Positions 61,795-64,000 of a stretch of 64,000 nucleotides of DNA are shown in pieces; the first letter of the stretch is position 1; every line of letters starts with the position of its first letter. Source of the DNA: Pseudomonadota bacterium (GTDB lineage Bacteria; Pseudomonadota; Alphaproteobacteria; Rhizobiales; Xanthobacteraceae). The stretch spans positions 62,001-126,000 of the forward strand of contig JAEYAW010000034.1 in the NCBI GenBank assembly GCA_023404675.1, read 5' to 3'. The position numbers and the translations under genes were made by a program. The notes under the pieces are model-generated. The model ran no database searches. It worked only from the letters and a program-made list of their open reading frames with translations, and was not told the origin of the DNA.

Positions 61795-62327
61795 TGGTCG
61801 CGCTCGACTGGCATCGGATTTTCGCCAGCATCGCGAGCCGCCAGACGCGCATAAGCACCCTCGTGATAGACCAGCGGCGGCGCCGATTGCTCCGGTCCCG
61901 TAAGGCCTGTCACGCGCGCCACCATGATCGCGTGATCGCCGGCCAGATGGTGGGCGTCCAGTTCACACGAGAACGACGCATTGGCACCTTTCAGCCATAC
62001 GAGGTCGCCGCGCCTTTCGACGGAGGGCGGCATCGCCGAATCGCGCGCACCGGCGAAATATCGGGAAGCGGACAATTGATTTTCACTCAGCACATTGACG
62101 GTGAAGACGCTGCAAGCTCTGAGCCGCGCCGCGCTCCGGCTTTCGTGTCGCGTGCAGAACAGGAGCAGAAGCGGGTCGAGGCTGACCGATGTAAACGAGT
62201 TGACGGTAAGGCCGACCAACTCATCGTTCTGCAGGCCGAGCACCACGGAGACGCCGGTGGGAAAGCGGCCCATCAGGCGCCGGAACTCGTTGCTGCGCGC
62301 GAGATCATGTGGATCGATTGTCATCAT
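61791..62327 (-). CDS. Flavin reductase domain protein (partner of a two-component monooxygenase)
   Basis: A 178-aa HpaC-like flavin reductase (EFRRLMGRFPTGVSVVLGLQNDELVGLTVNSFTSVSLDPLLLLFCTRHESRSA; FTVNVLSENQLSASRYFAG; SCELDAHHLAGDHAIMVARV). It supplies reduced flavin to the divergent oxygenase at 62465. Two ATGs in a row start the frame. A 137-bp gap separates it from the oxygenase gene. Confidence 0.88.
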   Translation of the reverse strand: MMTIDPHDLARSNEFRRLMGRFPTGVSVVLGLQNDELVGLTVNSFTSVSLDPLLLLFCTRHESRSAARLRACSVFTVNVLSENQLSASRYFAGARDSAMPPSVERRGDLVWLKGANASFSCELDAHHLAGDHAIMVARVTGLTGPEQSAPPLVYHEGAYARLAARDAGENPMPVERDQ

Positions 62328-62464
62328 GCATGGAGTCTCGCATGCAGACTTCGATCACCCGGTATCACCGGCTACATCCGCAAGATTTCTCGCGAAGCTC
62401 ACCGTATCGTCAGATACATGGGGCCATCGGGCTTGGCGCTACATTGCCACAAATGGAGCGCCAC

Positions 62465-63658
62465 ATGACCACGACACAGCTAGCCGAACGACCCGCCATG
62501 ACCGAGGCCGCAGCCCTGATGGCCGACCTTCCGGATTTGATTGCATGGCTCGGGGGCAAGGCCGCGGAAATCGAAGGTCAGAGGCGCCTCCCCCCCCATG
62601 TGATCGACCGCCTTCATGCGGCCGGCCTGTTCAAGCTGACACTGCCGGAGCGGCTCGGCGGTCTTGGACTATCGCCCGACAAGGCCTGGGACATCATCTT
62701 CGAGATCGCCTGCGGCAATGCATCTGCAGCTTGGCTGATTTCGCTATGCGCCGCGAATGTCGTGTTGCTGACCCGCCTGTCAGACAGGGTCCAGAACGAA
62801 TTATTCAACGGCGAGCGGCTGATTGTGTCCGCGCTTACGGGTGCCGCGCCGCGCAACCTGATCGCAACGCCGGTCGATGGCGGGATGATGCTGAGCGGCG
62901 CATGGGGGTATGCGTCAGGCATCGATGCAGCGAACTGGGTCGGCGTGCTGGTGCCGATCGGCAATCCCGTAAAGACGTATTTCGCCCTGCTCCCCAAAAG
63001 CAGCTTCGAGATCGACCACGACAGTTGGAATGTGCTCGGCATGCGCGGCACCGGGAGCAAGGATGTGGTGCTACCCACCACATTCATTCCCGAACACCGG
63101 ATGATGGACTGGGCGCTGATCCAGCGGGGCGAAAAGCATCCGGACTGCAGCCGCAGCGAACGGCTCGATTCCTACCCGATCAATGCGCTGTTCGCGGCAT
63201 CAATCCTGGCGCCATCTCTAGGCGTCGCGCGGGCGATCGTCGATGAATTCGAAGCCATGATGCTGCGGCGCATGCGCAACGCTGCACCGGGCCACCGCGA
63301 GCCGCACGCCATGTCCCATCTCGCACAAGCGCGTGCGATCATCACGCTGGCTTGCCGCGCCCTCATCACTGAGGCCGAGACGCCGCTCGCGGCGAATGGG
63401 AGCGATGTGCCGACCTTGCGCATGAAGGCTGAAATGCGCGTGCGCATCGTCATGATCGCCCGCAGCGCGATGGCCGCGTGCCAACAGTTGTTCTCTGCCG
63501 CGGGCGGCCAGATCATCGTCACCGGGACACCGTTCGAGCGGCTGCTGCGTGATTTCCATGCGATGTATTCGCATATCCTGCTGCAGCCCGAACCGATCAG
63601 CGAGAATTGTGGCCGCCTCGAACTCGGCCTCGATATCCTGCCCAACACCCGGATCTGA
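62465..63658 (+). CDS. Two-component flavin-dependent monooxygenase, oxygenase subunit (acyl-CoA dehydrogenase fold)
   Basis: A 397-aa protein of the HsaA/HpaH-C2/IacA-like group D monooxygenases (LPPHVIDRLHAAGLFKLTLPERLGGLGL; WDIIFEIACGNASAAWLISLCA; SGAWGYASGIDAANWVGVLVPIG; LPKSSFEIDHDSWNVLGMRGTGSKDVVL; C-terminal FSAAGGQIIVTGTPFERLLRDFHAM). It would hydroxylate an aromatic or heteroaromatic substrate with reduced flavin from the adjacent reductase. The ATG at 62465 is chosen because GGAG lies seven bases upstream, inside an alternative start at 62453. Confidence 0.88.
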   Translation: MTTTQLAERPAMTEAAALMADLPDLIAWLGGKAAEIEGQRRLPPHVIDRLHAAGLFKLTLPERLGGLGLSPDKAWDIIFEIACGNASAAWLISLCAANVVLLTRLSDRVQNELFNGERLIVSALTGAAPRNLIATPVDGGMMLSGAWGYASGIDAANWVGVLVPIGNPVKTYFALLPKSSFEIDHDSWNVLGMRGTGSKDVVLPTTFIPEHRMMDWALIQRGEKHPDCSRSERLDSYPINALFAASILAPSLGVARAIVDEFEAMMLRRMRNAAPGHREPHAMSHLAQARAIITLACRALITEAETPLAANGSDVPTLRMKAEMRVRIVMIARSAMAACQQLFSAAGGQIIVTGTPFERLLRDFHAMYSHILLQPEPISENCGRLELGLDILPNTRI

Positions 63659-63685
63659 GAAGATCCAGCCAGTTGCCGTTCAAAT

Positions 63686-64000
63686 TCAAGCCGGCGTCGG
63701 CAGACTCATAAGTTTGAACAGCGACTGGCACAGAACGCTCTGCGAGTCGCGAAAGCCATCAATGGCCGTGTTGTGTAAACATCCGTCGATCGAAAGCAGG
63801 CTGGCAGGAATCGCGACCGACTCGCAAGCGGCCTTGAAGTCGGCAGCCTGGCGATGGAATTCAGCCGTCTCAAGCTCACCGTAAGCCAAGACCATAGGCG
63901 CTCCGCGCTCATGCACATGCGCTATCGGGCTGTGGCGCCGGACTTCCGCCCAGGTCAGCTGCAACTTCGGCTGCAACCAGGTGTAGGGAAACGGCGCCAG
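63686..64000 (-). CDS. Arylformamidase-like alpha/beta hydrolase, C-terminal part (5' end outside window)
   Basis: The last 104 residues of an alpha/beta hydrolase run to the window edge. The acid-residue region YGELETAEFHRQAADF and the catalytic-histidine region IDGCLHNTAIDGF resemble kynurenine formamidase/BNA7-type hydrolases, which release formate or acyl groups from aromatic amides. The nucleophile serine lies outside the window. It converges on the monooxygenase gene with a 27-bp gap. With the oxygenase this suggests a pathway for an aromatic amide or ester. Confidence 0.7.
   Translation of the reverse strand: MAPFPYTWLQPKLQLTWAEVRRHSPIAHVHERGAPMVLAYGELETAEFHRQAADFKAACESVAIPASLLSIDGCLHNTAIDGFRDSQSVLCQSLFKLMSLPTPA

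Noticed and set aside
1..64000. CRISPR arrays, tRNA/rRNA genes, prophage or integrase genes
   Set aside because: Scanned for regular repeats, cloverleaf-like sequences and integrase/recombinase motifs; none seen by eye. A tRNAscan or CRISPR finder run would settle this.

Overview
The window is high-GC, densely coded DNA from an alphaproteobacterium. OpgC, OprB, several HAAT-type (branched-chain amino acid/urea-type) ABC importers, CaiB-type CoA transfer and Tat-exported binding proteins together suggest a soil or plant-associated member of the Bradyrhizobium/Rhodopseudomonas/Afipia group. That assignment is an inference from gene content. I saw no rRNA, tRNA, CRISPR array, recognisable insertion sequence or phage gene. 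Most of the window is accessory uptake and catabolism genes, each set with its own regulator.

Layout. 1-6555 (minus): a ferredoxin-NADP reductase-like enzyme followed by a carbohydrate/polyol ABC importer with one large Tat-exported binding protein, two permeases and two different ATPases; the second ATPase runs off the left edge. 6798-8372: a MocR/PdxR-type regulator. 8575-9138: a gene graveyard in which a LysR regulator tail meets a frameshifted alpha/beta hydrolase. 9216-15896 (minus): an acetylpolyamine/histone-deacetylase-type amidohydrolase, an amide/urea-type binding protein, a collapsed copper amine oxidase gene, and LivHMGF/Urt-type transporter genes, with a divergent LuxR-type regulator at 16191. 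17276-25024: a CaiB CoA-transferase, an OprB porin, OpgC, and a 956-aa winged-helix/ATPase/TPR regulator. 25156-26093: a hypothetical protein and a small secreted Cys-rich protein. 26266-32000 (minus): aceE-aceF-lpd, a homodimeric-E1 pyruvate dehydrogenase complex, with a divergent cupin/AraC regulator.

33413-43837 (minus): a catabolic island reading LivH-LivM-LivG-LivF, enoyl-CoA hydratase, creatininase-family hydrolase, luciferase-like monooxygenase, second enoyl-CoA hydratase, acyl-CoA ligase and a periplasmic binding protein. I do not recognise this combination as a described pathway. 44046-46212: a flavin-reductase/VOC pair divergent from an Lrp/AsnC regulator. 46347-55948: a GntR-controlled LivHMGF-binding protein-amidase-'amino acid synthesis' operon with a second amidase divergent from the regulator, ending in an acyl-CoA synthetase remnant. 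56033-64000: a fourth HAAT importer with a permease-ATPase fusion, joined to an EamA exporter and a flavin reductase, divergent from a two-component flavin monooxygenase, then the end of an arylformamidase-like hydrolase that leaves the window.

The four HAAT importers each sit beside hydrolases or CoA-dependent enzymes. The simplest reading is uptake of small amides, amino-acid derivatives or carboxylic acids followed by hydrolysis or CoA activation, feeding acetyl-CoA metabolism and the PDH complex. Substrates cannot be told from sequence alone. Three decayed loci (8575-9138, 12829-13419, 46347-47006) show that the region has been remodelled repeatedly.
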